Assembly: GCA_017450705.1 (NCBI GenBank)
Contig: JAFSTC010000087.1
Coordinates: forward strand, 1 to 37,739
DNA: 37,739 bases
From: Lentisphaeria bacterium
GTDB lineage: Bacteria; Verrucomicrobiota; Lentisphaeria; Victivallales; Victivallaceae
Direction: 5' to 3'
A program made the position numbers and the translations under genes. The notes under the pieces were generated by a model. The model saw nothing but the letters and a program-made list of their open reading frames with translations. It searched no databases and was not told the origin of the DNA. Of this stretch, positions 25,081-33,418 are shown in pieces. How positions within the stretch are numbered: position 1 is the first letter of the stretch; every line of letters starts with the position of its first letter.

Positions 25081-26011
25081 TTTTCTTCTCTCCGGCGGGA
25101 GAGGCTTTTGCGGGAGCGGACTTTGAAGGATCCGGCTTCTGCAGATGCTTCTCCTGTTCCGCGATCTTCCGCCGGGCTTCGGCCAGAGCGCTTTCGGCAC
25201 GGTCGAGGGCCGTCTGGCGGGTGCTCAGCAGTTTTGCGGCCGTATCCAGCTCGGCCCGGAGCCGGAAATTCTCCTTCTCCAGCCGGACGATCTCGCGCTC
25301 CTGAAGTTTCTCCGTCTTTTCCAGACGCCTGAGGACGGTCTCGAAGCGTGCCTTCTGCTCTTCCAGACGTTTTTCGATACCGGAAGAAGCCTCGCGTTCG
25401 GAACGGCCGGCCGCTTCGACTTTTTCGGCGATGGCCCTGAATTCCTTTTCCGCCTTTTCCCGGAGCAGTTTCGTCTCGCTGCCAGAAGCGGCAAGGCGCG
25501 TTTCCAGATTTCGGGAAGACTCCCTGAGGGTGAGCAGCTGCCCCAGCAGCAGAAGCGTGGCGCACGCCGCGCCCAGCAGCAGGATCATCAGCACGGCCAT
25601 GATCAGAAATCCCCGGCGGCGGGTACGGGCCTGCCAGTTTTCCCGCTGCTCGAAATCATGCAGGAAGTTCCCCACATCGAAATTGACCGCCGGCAGATGG
25701 CGCACTTCCTCCCCTCCGGAGGAGACGGCGCCCGGATCCCCGTCTTCGGGAAGCGGGGATATCTCCGGGCGAACGGCACACCGGGAGGCCAGTTCAGCCT
25801 CCAGTTCGGCGGAACCGGTCCCGCCGTCCTTGGCGGCGCTGATGATCTTCAGGACCGCGAGGGAGTCGTCCGTGTATACCTTTCTGCGCCCGCGCACCTC
25901 GAAGTCGATGTAGCGGTCGTATTTTCTGAGCCAGTCGTTGACGGTCGTCCGCGGAACGTTCAAACTTGCCGCAAGGTCGCTGACCGAATACAGTTTTTTG
26001 CCATTGTCCAT
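25073..26011 (-). CDS. HTH, single membrane segment and coiled-coil protein of unknown role
   Basis: This 312-residue protein starts with a MerR/helix-turn-helix-like domain at about residues 6-65 (YSVSDLAASLNVPRTTVNDW, then RGRRKVYTDDS). An acidic linker follows, then one membrane segment near 160-185 (GFLIMAVLMILLLGAACATL). A long coiled coil of Glu/Lys/Arg/Ala heptads covers about 190-295, and the tail is Lys/Pro/Ala-rich. The order suggests a DNA-binding domain in the cytosol tied to the membrane, with a periplasmic coiled coil. That would suit a membrane-bound regulator or a chromosome-to-envelope link. I do not recognise a named family. It is first in a unit with prmA. Confidence 0.7.
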   Translation of the reverse strand: MDNGKKLYSVSDLAASLNVPRTTVNDWLRKYDRYIDFEVRGRRKVYTDDSLAVLKIISAAKDGGTGSAELEAELASRCAVRPEISPLPEDGDPGAVSSGGEEVRHLPAVNFDVGNFLHDFEQRENWQARTRRRGFLIMAVLMILLLGAACATLLLLGQLLTLRESSRNLETRLAASGSETKLLREKAEKEFRAIAEKVEAAGRSEREASSGIEKRLEEQKARFETVLRRLEKTEKLQEREIVRLEKENFRLRAELDTAAKLLSTRQTALDRAESALAEARRKIAEQEKHLQKPDPSKSAPAKASPAGEKKNE

Positions 26012-26055
26012 GATCGTTCGATTCTCCGAATCTGATTGCGCATTGCTCCGTCTAT

Positions 26056-26083
26056 AACATACCCCGCTTTTTCCGGATTTCAA
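26056..26083 (-). promoter_or_regulatory. Promoter of the HTH-coiled-coil gene and prmA
   Basis: On the minus strand, TTGAAA (26083-26078) and TATGTT (26061-26056) are 16 bases apart. It is divergent from the promoter at 26103-26131. Confidence 0.6.
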
Positions 26084-26102
26084 AAAAATTTCCGGTGCAA
26101 TA

Positions 26103-26131
26103 CTGGAATAAATCGCACGAAGCGCTATATT
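26103..26131 (+). promoter_or_regulatory. Promoter of the double-HTH, uppP, proC unit
   Basis: TATATT at 26126-26131 has a weak -35, CTGGAA, at 26103-26108, 17 bases upstream. The weak -35 may mean that an activator is needed. Confidence 0.6.
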
Positions 26132-26193
26132 ATTGATGCGGCGGCGCGGATCGCCGGGAAAACGGTCCCGCCGGGAACGGGAAAGAGAACGGA

Positions 26194-27084
26194 ATGGTCA
26201 ACACATCCTTGAACATCGATATGGGGAACATCATGCGCCGGTGCATGCGCAAGCGGCACCTGACGCAGGATTCTCTGGCGCAGTATCTGGGCGAGGACCG
26301 GAAAACGGTCTCCCTGATCCTCGCAGGCAAGATGATGCCCTCCGTCGAACTGCTGGAAAAAATGCTGATCGGCATCGGCGCCGACTGCGACACGAAATCC
26401 AAGGTGCGGGCCATGGGCCGCAAGCTCCGGCTTGGGGTGGAAAACAAGACCATCTGGACTTACGCCAATCTCAGATCCCTCCGGGAAAAACGGGGGCTCA
26501 CGATCCCCATGCTTTCCAACAGGACCGGGATCGCGACCTCGCGCATCGCGGCGCTGGAGAGCGGGGAAGACACACCCACGGAAAAGGAGGATTCCTTTCT
26601 GCGGCGCACGCTGGACGGCAAACTCGAACTTTCGTGTTTCGACCGCGGCCGGGGCCCCGGAGGCGGGATATCCGCAATGCCCGTCCGGGTCCCCCTGCTG
26701 TCCATCGACGACCTGACCCACTACTCGAAGCACATGCGTCTCATCGATATCGTGATGGAGCGCTCTGTCGAAAACGTCTGCTGGGAGCTGGACACCCTGC
26801 TGCCCCCGACGGCTGTCCTCTCCGACTGCCGCCGTCTCCAGCTGGCCGTGCCGGGGTTCGTCGTTCTGGTCCTGACGGAGAATCCCGAAGTCCCCGTCCA
26901 TTCGGTCGAGCTGTGGTACGACGGTCAGGGCGGTTTTTCCCTGCGCGAGCACGTCAACGGCACATGGAGCCCCGTCGGCATGACGCTGCCAGACGCCGTT
27001 CCGGCGCCGAAGGCGTGGTCTCTGCCCGTGGTGGATATGGTCATCAAACCCTTCGGATCAAAAACAGGAGTTTCTGACAAATGA
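26194..27084 (+). CDS. Regulator with two XRE-type helix-turn-helix regions
   Basis: This 296-residue protein has an XRE-like HTH at about residues 9-60 (NIMRRCMRKRHLTQDSLAQY, then LGEDRKTVSLILAGKMMP). A second lies at about 92-130 (LRSLREKRGLTIPMLSNRTG, IATSRIAALESGEDTP). The C-terminal ~150 residues are a separate domain of mixed alpha/beta character (VPGFVVLVLTENPEVPVHSV) that I do not recognise. Two HTH domains in one chain suggest binding to a split or asymmetric operator. The start at 26194 lies 63 bases after the -10. It overlaps the next small membrane-protein gene in ATGA, so the pair may work together, for example with the membrane protein as a sensor. Confidence 0.75.
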   Translation: MVNTSLNIDMGNIMRRCMRKRHLTQDSLAQYLGEDRKTVSLILAGKMMPSVELLEKMLIGIGADCDTKSKVRAMGRKLRLGVENKTIWTYANLRSLREKRGLTIPMLSNRTGIATSRIAALESGEDTPTEKEDSFLRRTLDGKLELSCFDRGRGPGGGISAMPVRVPLLSIDDLTHYSKHMRLIDIVMERSVENVCWELDTLLPPTAVLSDCRRLQLAVPGFVVLVLTENPEVPVHSVELWYDGQGGFSLREHVNGTWSPVGMTLPDAVPAPKAWSLPVVDMVIKPFGSKTGVSDK

Positions 27085-27329
27085 GTTTGCCCGGATCCGG
27101 CTGCTGCTGCGGCATCATCGTCGGGATCGTTCTCGTCCTTCTCACGGCCGCGGGCGGGACCGTCGCCATCTACTGCTGGAGAAATCCGGAGGCGAGAAGA
27201 TCCGGCGTCACCGCCCTGGAAGGCGGCTGGCAGAAAGTCAAGGATTTCGGAGACGGCATCGTCTACGGCGTCAGGGACGCCGAGCTGCCGACGCCGCCCG
27301 AACCAAAAATAGAGATCAGCATCAAATAG
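27081..27329 (+). CDS. Small single-span membrane protein, Cys-rich N-terminus
   Basis: The 82-residue product begins MSLPGSGCCCG and continues into one hydrophobic segment (IIVGIVLVLLTAAGGTVAIY). A short amphipathic region follows (GGWQKVKDFGDGIVYGV), and the tail is Pro/Glu-rich. Three adjacent cysteines at the membrane edge could be lipid-modified or bind metal, but there is no classical lipobox. It overlaps the preceding regulator by four bases, and AGGAG lies 10 bases upstream of its start. No family recognised. Confidence 0.7.
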   Translation: MSLPGSGCCCGIIVGIVLVLLTAAGGTVAIYCWRNPEARRSGVTALEGGWQKVKDFGDGIVYGVRDAELPTPPEPKIEISIK

Positions 27330-27342
27330 GTCATTTTTCATC

Positions 27343-28155
27343 ATGCAGGATTGGATACACATCATCATCATGGCCGCCGCCCAGGGGCTGACGGAGTTCC
27401 TCCCCGTCAGTTCCTCGGGCCACCTCGTCGTGCTCGGGAAGCTCTTCGGATTCAACGCCGACGCCAACCTCTCCCTGGGGATCTTCATGCACGCGGGCTC
27501 CCTCTTCGCCATCATCCTTTTTTACCTGAAACTCCTGCTGGGGTTCTTCAAAAAGGAACAGTTCCATCTGCTGCTCATGCTGATCGTCGCCACGATCCCC
27601 GCCGCAGTGGCGGGCGTCACCCTCAAACTCACCGGCTGGGGCGCGAAACTTTTCGATGATCCCCTCATCACCGGCATGGCGTTTCTCGTCACGGGGGCGC
27701 TGCTGATGCTGACCGGCCGGAAAAAACTCCTGCCGGATCAGGAGCAGGCGGTCACCGTCAAAGACATCTCCCTGCGGCAGGCGGTCATCATCGGCCTGGT
27801 CCAGATGGGAGCGATCCTGCCGGGCATCTCCCGCTCCGGAAGCACCATCTCCGCGGGCCTCTTCTGCGGCGTGAAGCGTGAGGACGCCGCCGCCTTCTCG
27901 TTCCTGCTGGCCCTGCCCGCCATCGGCGGCGCGGCGCTGATCGAAGTGATCTCCGCCCTCCGCGGTCACGGCGACGCGGGACAGGCCTTCTCCGTGCTGC
28001 AGATCGTCACGGCCGTGCTGGTCTCGTTCCTCTTCAGCATGGGAGCCCTGGCAGGGGTCGTCACCATCGTCAAAAAAAGCCGGCTCTCCGTCTTTTCGTG
28101 GTACCTTTTCGCCCTCGGAGCGGCGGTCATCGTCTGGCAGGCTTCAAAACTGTAA
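27343..28155 (+). CDS. uppP: Undecaprenyl-diphosphatase
   Basis: This 270-residue polytopic protein has both UppP (BacA) signatures. AAQGLTEFLPVSSSGHLVVL near the N-terminus holds the catalytic glutamate, and ILPGISRSGSTISAGL holds the phosphate-binding arginine. About eight membrane segments are predicted, and length fits the family (265-275). It dephosphorylates undecaprenyl pyrophosphate outside the inner membrane, recycling the carrier for peptidoglycan and O-antigen synthesis, including the product of the WecA-like fusion enzyme. It lies 13 bases after the small membrane-protein gene with only a weak ribosome binding site, and 15 bases before proC. Confidence 0.95.
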   Translation: MQDWIHIIIMAAAQGLTEFLPVSSSGHLVVLGKLFGFNADANLSLGIFMHAGSLFAIILFYLKLLLGFFKKEQFHLLLMLIVATIPAAVAGVTLKLTGWGAKLFDDPLITGMAFLVTGALLMLTGRKKLLPDQEQAVTVKDISLRQAVIIGLVQMGAILPGISRSGSTISAGLFCGVKREDAAAFSFLLALPAIGGAALIEVISALRGHGDAGQAFSVLQIVTAVLVSFLFSMGALAGVVTIVKKSRLSVFSWYLFALGAAVIVWQASKL

Positions 28156-28170
28156 CGGAGTTTATCGATC

Positions 28171-28962
28171 ATGAGCAAAATCTTCTTTCTCGGCGCCGGG
28201 AAAATGGCCACGGCCATCGCCGGCGGACTGGTCAAGTCCGGCCTCTACAAGGCGGAGGAACTTGCGGCGTTCGACGTGAATGCGGCGGCGGGAGCGGCTT
28301 TCACGAAAACCACCGGCGTTGCCGTGTGCGGCCTCGACGCCGCCTCGAAGGCCGAAGCGCTGCTGATCGCGGTGAAGCCGCAGATGATCGCCTCCGCCCT
28401 CGCGCCTCTTTCGGGCAAACTGGGCGACAAACTTGTCATCTCCATCGCCGCGGGAGTTCCCATCGAAAAAATTTCGTCTCTCACCGGGGCGAAGCGGATC
28501 GTCCGGGTCATGCCGAACACGCCGGCGCTGGTGGGGGCGGGAGCCGCCGCCTACGCGCCCGGCCCCGGCGCAGCGGCTGAAGACGCCGCCCTCGTCGGGA
28601 AGATCCTCGGGGCTGTGGGAACGGCCTTTCAGGTGAAGGAGCACGACATCGACGCCGTGACGGGGCTCTCGGGCAGCGGTCCGGCCTATGCGTTCGAGTT
28701 CATCCAGGCCCTCGCCGACGGCGGCGTTGCCGAGGGACTGCCCCGGGACATCTCGGTGAAACTCGCCGCACAGACGCTCCTCGGCGCGGCGAAAATGGTG
28801 CTGGAGTCGGGGAAACACCCCAACGAACTGTGCGATGCCGTGACCAGTCCTGCCGGGACCACCAGCCGCGGCTTGGAACTGCTGGCGGAAAGGGCCTTCC
28901 ACGCCGCCGCCATGCAGGCGGTGCGGGCCGCCGCCCAACGCTCCCGGGAACTGGGGAAATAA
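28171..28962 (+). CDS. proC: Pyrroline-5-carboxylate reductase
   Basis: The 263-residue protein opens with FLGAGKMATAIAGGL, the NAD(P)-binding motif. VRVMPNTPALVGAGAAAYAP follows, and then the family signature in GLSGSGPAYAFEFIQALADG through VTSPAGTTSRGLELL. It reduces pyrroline-5-carboxylate to proline in the cytosol. GGAG lies 10 bases upstream of the ATG. It is the last gene of the unit begun at 26194, and a strong intrinsic terminator follows 31 bases after its stop. Confidence 0.95.
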   Translation: MSKIFFLGAGKMATAIAGGLVKSGLYKAEELAAFDVNAAAGAAFTKTTGVAVCGLDAASKAEALLIAVKPQMIASALAPLSGKLGDKLVISIAAGVPIEKISSLTGAKRIVRVMPNTPALVGAGAAAYAPGPGAAAEDAALVGKILGAVGTAFQVKEHDIDAVTGLSGSGPAYAFEFIQALADGGVAEGLPRDISVKLAAQTLLGAAKMVLESGKHPNELCDAVTSPAGTTSRGLELLAERAFHAAAMQAVRAAAQRSRELGK

Positions 28963-28993
28963 GCCTCTCCTCCCCGTTGCCGGCAAAAGGAAA

Positions 28994-29027
28994 GACCGCC
29001 GCGGAACCCCGCGGCGGTCCTTTTTTT
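28994..29027 (+). terminator. Intrinsic terminator after proC
   Basis: GACCGCCGCGG (28994-29004) pairs perfectly with CCGCGGCGGTC (29009-29019) across an AACC loop, and a run of seven T at 29021-29027 follows. It ends the 26194-28962 unit and may also stop the convergent transcript of the gene that ends at 29050. Confidence 0.92.
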
Positions 29028-29049
29028 CTTCCGTTTCCCGAAACGGGCG

Positions 29050-29349
29050 CTACTTGACCTCGAGCTCGCTGGCCCAGGTGCCGTGGGGATCCTCGAGCAA
29101 GATCCCCTCCTTGTCGGCGAGAAACGCTTCCAGATGGGGCGAAGAGCAATGGGTCTTCAGAGCGTCGGCATTCTTCCACTGCTCGTAGATGAGGAACTTG
29201 TCGGGATCCTTCGTCGCGTGGGGGCGGTAGCAGATGTTCCCCGGCTCCCGGATCGTGACCGCAGCCAGTTCGACGAGGGCCTTCTTCATCTTTTCTCCGC
29301 AGCCAGGCTTGGCGTTGACGGGGCAGAACAGCGTGATGACTTCCGACAT
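29050..29349 (-). CDS. Antibiotic biosynthesis monooxygenase (ABM)-domain protein, putative quinol monooxygenase
   Basis: This 99-residue protein has the dimeric ferredoxin-like ABM fold: VITLFCPVNAKPG, then EPGNICYRPHATKDPDKFLI and YEQWKNADALKTHCSSPHLE. That pattern is typical of YgiN-like quinol monooxygenases and relatives. Proteins of this group oxidise quinones or detoxify electrophiles without a cofactor. ATG at 29349 is chosen because GGAG lies 10 bases upstream; ATG at 29358 is one base from it. It is transcribed alone from the promoter at 29433-29460. Confidence 0.85.
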   Translation of the reverse strand: MSEVITLFCPVNAKPGCGEKMKKALVELAAVTIREPGNICYRPHATKDPDKFLIYEQWKNADALKTHCSSPHLEAFLADKEGILLEDPHGTWASELEVK

Positions 29350-29432
29350 ATTACCCATACTCCTTTTTTTCGGTTCGCCCGCCCGGATCCGCGGCGGACA
29401 TTCCGCACGCACCGGACCGTTTCTCCGCACTT

Positions 29433-29460
29433 AATATACCGTTCTTTCCCGGATTGTCAA
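29433..29460 (-). promoter_or_regulatory. Promoter of the ABM-domain gene
   Basis: On the minus strand, TTGACA (29460-29455) and TATATT (29438-29433) are 16 bases apart. It is one of the best matches to the shared promoter pattern. Confidence 0.85.
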
Positions 29461-29490
29461 CCCGGACGCCCGGGGACCGGAGAAACGCAT

Positions 29491-29519
29491 TTGCAAACAT
29501 CCCGCGGGCAGGATATATT
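29491..29519 (+). promoter_or_regulatory. Promoter of the UPF0126/TRIC-like gene
   Basis: TTGCAA at 29491-29496 and TATATT at 29514-29519 are 17 bases apart, 27 bases before the GTG start at 29546. Confidence 0.75.
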
Positions 29520-29545
29520 ATCCGGCGGATCTTCTGGAGAAAAAA

Positions 29546-30196
29546 GTGGAACCGTCGGTCATCATACAGACGCTCGACCTTGCCGGGACTTGCATTTTCG
29601 CCGTGACCGGAGCGGTCAAGGGCGTCAGAAAACACCTGGACATCTTCGGCGTCACCGTGCTCGCGTGCTGCGTCGGCGTCGGCGGCGGCATCATCCGCGA
29701 CGCCGTCATCGGACGCTTCCCCGTCTCCGCGCTGGCGAACGAAAACTACATCCTCATCTCCATCGTCTCCGGCCTCGTCACCTTCGGCACGGCCAAGCAC
29801 TGGATGCGGATCCGTTCATTCCTCCAGATCGGTGATGCCGCCGGACTGGGCATCTTCACCGCGCTGGGCGCACAGCGGGCGTTCGAGGCCGGACTGGGGC
29901 CGACGGGGATCATCCTCTGCGGCGTCATCACGGCCATCGGCGGCGGCGTCATCCGCGACGTGCTGACGGGGACCGTTCCAGTGGTGCTCAAAAGCGATTT
30001 CTACGCCACAGCCTCCATGATCGGCGCCATGATCTTCTGCTTCATGCTCAAGTCCGATCCGCCGTTTCCGCTGCTTTTCATCGTTTCGGCCGGAACAGTG
30101 ACCGTGCTGCGTCTGCTGGCGCTCCACTACAACGTCCAGCTCCCCGCCGCGGGATATCTCACCCGCAGACACCGCCGCCGGCAGGAAAAAGGTTGA
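29546..30196 (+). CDS. UPF0126 / trimeric intracellular cation (TRIC) channel family membrane protein
   Basis: This 216-residue protein has about seven membrane segments in two repeated halves. Each half carries the family's glycine motif: VGVGGGIIRDAVIGRFP in the first and AIGGGVIRDVLTGTVPVVL in the second. Prokaryotic TRIC channels conduct K+ or Na+ across the inner membrane. The start is GTG at 29546, 7 bases after GGAG; no ATG fits. Its stop codon lies inside the -35 hexamer of the guaB promoter, so the two genes abut but are transcribed from different promoters. Confidence 0.88.
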   Translation: MEPSVIIQTLDLAGTCIFAVTGAVKGVRKHLDIFGVTVLACCVGVGGGIIRDAVIGRFPVSALANENYILISIVSGLVTFGTAKHWMRIRSFLQIGDAAGLGIFTALGAQRAFEAGLGPTGIILCGVITAIGGGVIRDVLTGTVPVVLKSDFYATASMIGAMIFCFMLKSDPPFPLLFIVSAGTVTVLRLLALHYNVQLPAAGYLTRRHRRRQEKG

Positions 30197-30221
30197 CGCT
30201 TGCGCGTTCCTGTGCTATATT
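30193..30221 (+). promoter_or_regulatory. Promoter of the guaB-skp-lpxD-Sel1-ispD operon
   Basis: TTGACG at 30193-30198 overlaps the previous stop codon, and TATATT at 30216-30221 follows after 17 bases. It lies 45 bases before the guaB start. Confidence 0.8.
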
Positions 30222-30266
30222 ATAGCGGTATAGTGTAATTCGGCACACGGAAGGAGCATATTCAGC

Positions 30267-31760
30267 ATGCGTTACATCGATGAATTCATGGCGGCGTTCC
30301 CCTACGAGGGACTGACTTTCGACGATATTTCCCTCGTGACCCAGTACGCGGATTTTCTGCCCCACGACACGGATGTCTCGACCCGCTTTTCGCGGAACAT
30401 CAAGCTCAACATCCCCCTCGTCAGCGCGGCGATGGATACCGTCACCGAGAGCAAGATGGCCATCGCCATGGCCCAGCTGGGCGGCATCGGCGTCATCCAC
30501 AAGAACCTGGATCCCGCCTCTCAGGCCGAAGAGGTCCGCAAAGTGAAGACCTACCTCAACGGCCTCATCACGAAACCCGTGACCTTCAACGTCAACCAGA
30601 CCGTCGAGGAGATGCTGGAGGAAAAACGCCGCAGAAAATACTCCTTCAGCGGCTTCCCCATCGTTGATGATCAGAACCGTCTTGTCGGCATCATCACCAG
30701 CCGGGACGTCAAGTTCCTCACCGACTACAAGATCAGGATCGGCGACGTCATGACGAAAAATCCCGTCATCGCCGACGGCGAAGTCACCATGCAGGACGCC
30801 TACCGCATCATGATCGAAAACAAGGTCGGCAAACTGCCCATGGTCGACAAAAACGGCGGCCTCCTCGGCCTCTACAGCTTCCTCGACGTCCGCACCCTCA
30901 TCGAGCGCGACGAACCGGATTACAACCGCGACGCCATGCACCGGCTCCGTGCGGCGGCGGCCATCGGCCCCTACGACGAAGCCCGCGCCGAAGCCCTCGT
31001 CAACGCCGGAGTCGACGTCATGGTCATAGATACCGCCCACGGCGACAGCAAAGGCGTCATCGAGACGGTCCGCCTCTTCAAAAAAACCTACGGCGGCAGA
31101 GTCGACATCGTCGCCGGCAACATCGCCACGGGCGAAGCGGCCAAAAAGCTCGCCGACGCGGGCGCGGACGGCGTCAAAGTCGGTATCGGCCCCGGCTCCA
31201 TCTGCACCACCCGGGTGGTGGCGGGCGTGGGCGTGCCGCAGATCTCCGCCATCTATGCGGCGGCGAAGGCGGTCCCCTCGGACGTTCCCGTCATCGCCGA
31301 CGGCGGCATCAAGCAGTCCGGCGATCTGGCCAAGGCCATCGCCGCGGGCGCCTCCAGCATCATGATGGGCAGCGTCCTCGCCGGGACCACCGAGTGCAAC
31401 GGCGACGTCGTGCTGCATCAGGGACGGAGCTACGTGGCCTACCGCGGCATGGGCAGTCTCGAAGCGATGAAAAAGAACGCCGGCAGCCGGGAACGCTACG
31501 GGCAGGACGACGTGGACGACGACTCCCAGCTCGTTCCGCAGGGCATCGAAGCCATGGTCCCCTTCCGCGGACCGGTGCGGGGCGTCATCCATCAGTTCGT
31601 CGGCGGTCTGCGCTACAGCCTGGGCTACTGCGGGACCCGCACGATCCCCGAACTTCAGCAGCGGGCCAAAATGGTGCGCGTCACCGCCTCCGGACTGCGG
31701 GAGGCCCACCCCCACGACGTCGTCATCACCAAGGACGCCCCCAACTACACGGCGAAATAG
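30267..31760 (+). CDS. guaB: Inosine-5'-monophosphate dehydrogenase
   Basis: The 497-residue enzyme has [20 protein letters not shown] and [20 protein letters not shown] at its N-terminus, then two CBS domains at about residues 95-210. The catalytic loop [18 protein letters not shown] has Cys313 as nucleophile, and the mobile flap contains [10 protein letters not shown]. It oxidises IMP to XMP with NAD+, the rate-limiting step to GMP. GGAAGGAG lies 11 bases upstream of the start. It leads a tight operon, with skp starting 10 bases after its stop. The mix of nucleotide, outer-membrane and isoprenoid genes ties growth-rate metabolism to envelope synthesis. Confidence 0.97.
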   Translation: MRYIDEFMAAFPYEGLTFDDISLVTQYADFLPHDTDVSTRFSRNIKLNIPLVSAAMDTVTESKMAIAMAQLGGIGVIHKNLDPASQAEEVRKVKTYLNGLITKPVTFNVNQTVEEMLEEKRRRKYSFSGFPIVDDQNRLVGIITSRDVKFLTDYKIRIGDVMTKNPVIADGEVTMQDAYRIMIENKVGKLPMVDKNGGLLGLYSFLDVRTLIERDEPDYNRDAMHRLRAAAAIGPYDEARAEALVNAGVDVMVIDTAHGDSKGVIETVRLFKKTYGGRVDIVAGNIATGEAAKKLADAGADGVKVGIGPGSICTTRVVAGVGVPQISAIYAAAKAVPSDVPVIADGGIKQSGDLAKAIAAGASSIMMGSVLAGTTECNGDVVLHQGRSYVAYRGMGSLEAMKKNAGSRERYGQDDVDDDSQLVPQGIEAMVPFRGPVRGVIHQFVGGLRYSLGYCGTRTIPELQQRAKMVRVTASGLREAHPHDVVITKDAPNYTAK

Positions 31761-31770
31761 GGCAGACGCC

Positions 31771-32376
31771 ATGAGTTTTCTCCGCAATCTTTCTTCCGCC
31801 GTCCTGCTGCTCGCGGGAGCGGCGGTCTTTTCCGCGGAGAGCCGGATCGCCGTCATCGACCTGGAGCGGGTCTTCCGCGAGTATTACAAAAGCCGGATCG
31901 CCGAAGATGTGATCCGCCAGCAGGCCACCGCCTACCGGACTTATCTTGCCCGCCTCAACGAGGAGCTGCGCAAGCTCGGCGAGGCGGCGAGGACGGCCCA
32001 GAGCAACGCCCTCAATATCGCTTTGGCCCCCGCCGAAAAGCAGAAGGTCGAGCAGGAAGCCATCGCCGCCCGGAACGCCGTGCGCGAAAAGGAGGCGGAG
32101 ATCAAACTCTTCGTGGAGGAACGCTCCGCCGACATGCGCCGGCTCGAAAACACCAAACGAGCCCAGATCATGACGGAGATCCGCCGGGAGGTCGCAAAAC
32201 GCGCCTCCGCCGAGGGGTTCGAGTTCGTCATCGACAGCTCGGGCAAGACGATGAACGACCAGCCTGCGCTGCTGGTCTATCCCGAAAGATGCGACATAAC
32301 CAACTCCGTTCTCCGGGAACTGAACCGCTCCCGGAGCCAACCGGAGAAAAAAAACAACGGAGAAAACCGCAAATGA
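31771..32376 (+). CDS. skp: OmpH/Skp-family periplasmic chaperone
   Basis: This 201-residue protein has a signal peptide (MSFLRNLSSAVLLLAGAAVF, then SAES). RIAVIDLERVFREYY follows, the first strand and helix of Skp, and a long charged coiled coil covers about residues 45-140. A return strand, EGFEFVIDSSGKTMND, ends the fold. Skp trimers hold unfolded outer-membrane proteins in the periplasm. Its stop overlaps the lpxD start in ATGA, the usual skp-lpxD neighbourhood of Gram-negative bacteria, although bamA is not next to it here. The family is diverse, so the call rests on fold pattern and neighbours. Confidence 0.85.
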   Translation: MSFLRNLSSAVLLLAGAAVFSAESRIAVIDLERVFREYYKSRIAEDVIRQQATAYRTYLARLNEELRKLGEAARTAQSNALNIALAPAEKQKVEQEAIAARNAVREKEAEIKLFVEERSADMRRLENTKRAQIMTEIRREVAKRASAEGFEFVIDSSGKTMNDQPALLVYPERCDITNSVLRELNRSRSQPEKKNNGENRK

Positions 32377-33416
32377 AAAAACTGTCTCTCTCGGCCGAAA
32401 AGATCGCGGAAATCGTCAAGGGCAAGATCGTCGGCGATCCCAGCCGGATCATTTCCGGCGTGTCCGGCATCCGCGACGCGAAGTCCACCGATTTGAGTTT
32501 CGTCGGCAGCAAGCGGTATGAAAAACAGCTGGCCGACACGGGCGCGGGGATCGTCCTCGTCTGCGCCGACCTCGCCTCCGCTTCGACCGAGAACCGCACG
32601 CTCATCGTCTGCGGCAACGTCGATTACGCCTTCAGCGTGGTCATCGCCCTCTTCGCCGAAGAGCCGCCCAAGTGGCCGGTGGGGATCCATCCCAGCGCGG
32701 TGGTCTCGCCCACGGCGGTCATCGGTCAGGGCGTCTCGATCAACGCCAACGCCGTCATCGAGGACGGCGCCCAGATCGGCGACGGAACCGTCATCGGCGC
32801 GGGATGCTACATCGGCCACGACGCGAAGATCGGCGCCGGATCCTTGCTCTATCCCAACGTCACGGTCATGTACCGCTGCATCGTGGGCCGCAAGGCGGTC
32901 ATCCATCCCGGCGTCGTCATCGGCGGCGACGGATTCGGCTTCATCCCCGGTCCCCAGGGGCTGGTCAAAGTGCCCCAGACCGGCATCGTCCAGATCGACG
33001 ACGATGTTGAGATCGGCGCCAACACCACCATCGACCGCGCCCGGTTCGGCAAGACCTGGATCAAGAGCAATGTCAAGATCGACAATCAGGTCATGATCGC
33101 CCACAACGTGGTCATCGGCGAAAGCTCCATCCTGGTCGCGCAGAGCGGCATCGCCGGCAGCGCTGAACTGGGGCGGGGCGTCGTCCTCGCGGCCAAGTCG
33201 GGCGTCAACGGTCACATCACTCTCGGCGACGGCGTTCAGGTTGCCGGGACCAGCGGCGTCGTGAAGAGCCTTCCCGCCGGAGCCATCGCCCTGGGCACCC
33301 CCGCGGAGTCCCAGCGGGAATTCATGGCCCGGTACTCCCTGCCCTCGCGCTTCGAGAAGCTCAAGGCCAAGGTGGAAAAACTCGAGAGCGAACTGAGCAA
33401 GCTCGCAAAGAACTGA
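32373..33416 (+). CDS. lpxD: UDP-3-O-acylglucosamine N-acyltransferase
   Basis: The 347-residue product has the LpxD N-terminal uridine-binding domain (EIVKGKIVGDPSRIISGVSG, LSFVGSKRYEKQL). A left-handed beta-helix of hexapeptide repeats starts at IHPSAVVSPTAVIGQG and runs to about residue 300, with GGDGFGFIPG and IAHNVVIGESS, where the catalytic histidine is expected. A short coiled coil ends the chain. It adds the amide-linked acyl chain in lipid A synthesis, which shows that the organism makes lipopolysaccharide. The start at 32373 overlaps the skp stop by four bases. A TTG start for the next gene follows two bases after its stop. Confidence 0.95.
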   Translation: MKKLSLSAEKIAEIVKGKIVGDPSRIISGVSGIRDAKSTDLSFVGSKRYEKQLADTGAGIVLVCADLASASTENRTLIVCGNVDYAFSVVIALFAEEPPKWPVGIHPSAVVSPTAVIGQGVSINANAVIEDGAQIGDGTVIGAGCYIGHDAKIGAGSLLYPNVTVMYRCIVGRKAVIHPGVVIGGDGFGFIPGPQGLVKVPQTGIVQIDDDVEIGANTTIDRARFGKTWIKSNVKIDNQVMIAHNVVIGESSILVAQSGIAGSAELGRGVVLAAKSGVNGHITLGDGVQVAGTSGVVKSLPAGAIALGTPAESQREFMARYSLPSRFEKLKAKVEKLESELSKLAKN

Positions 33417-33418
33417 TT

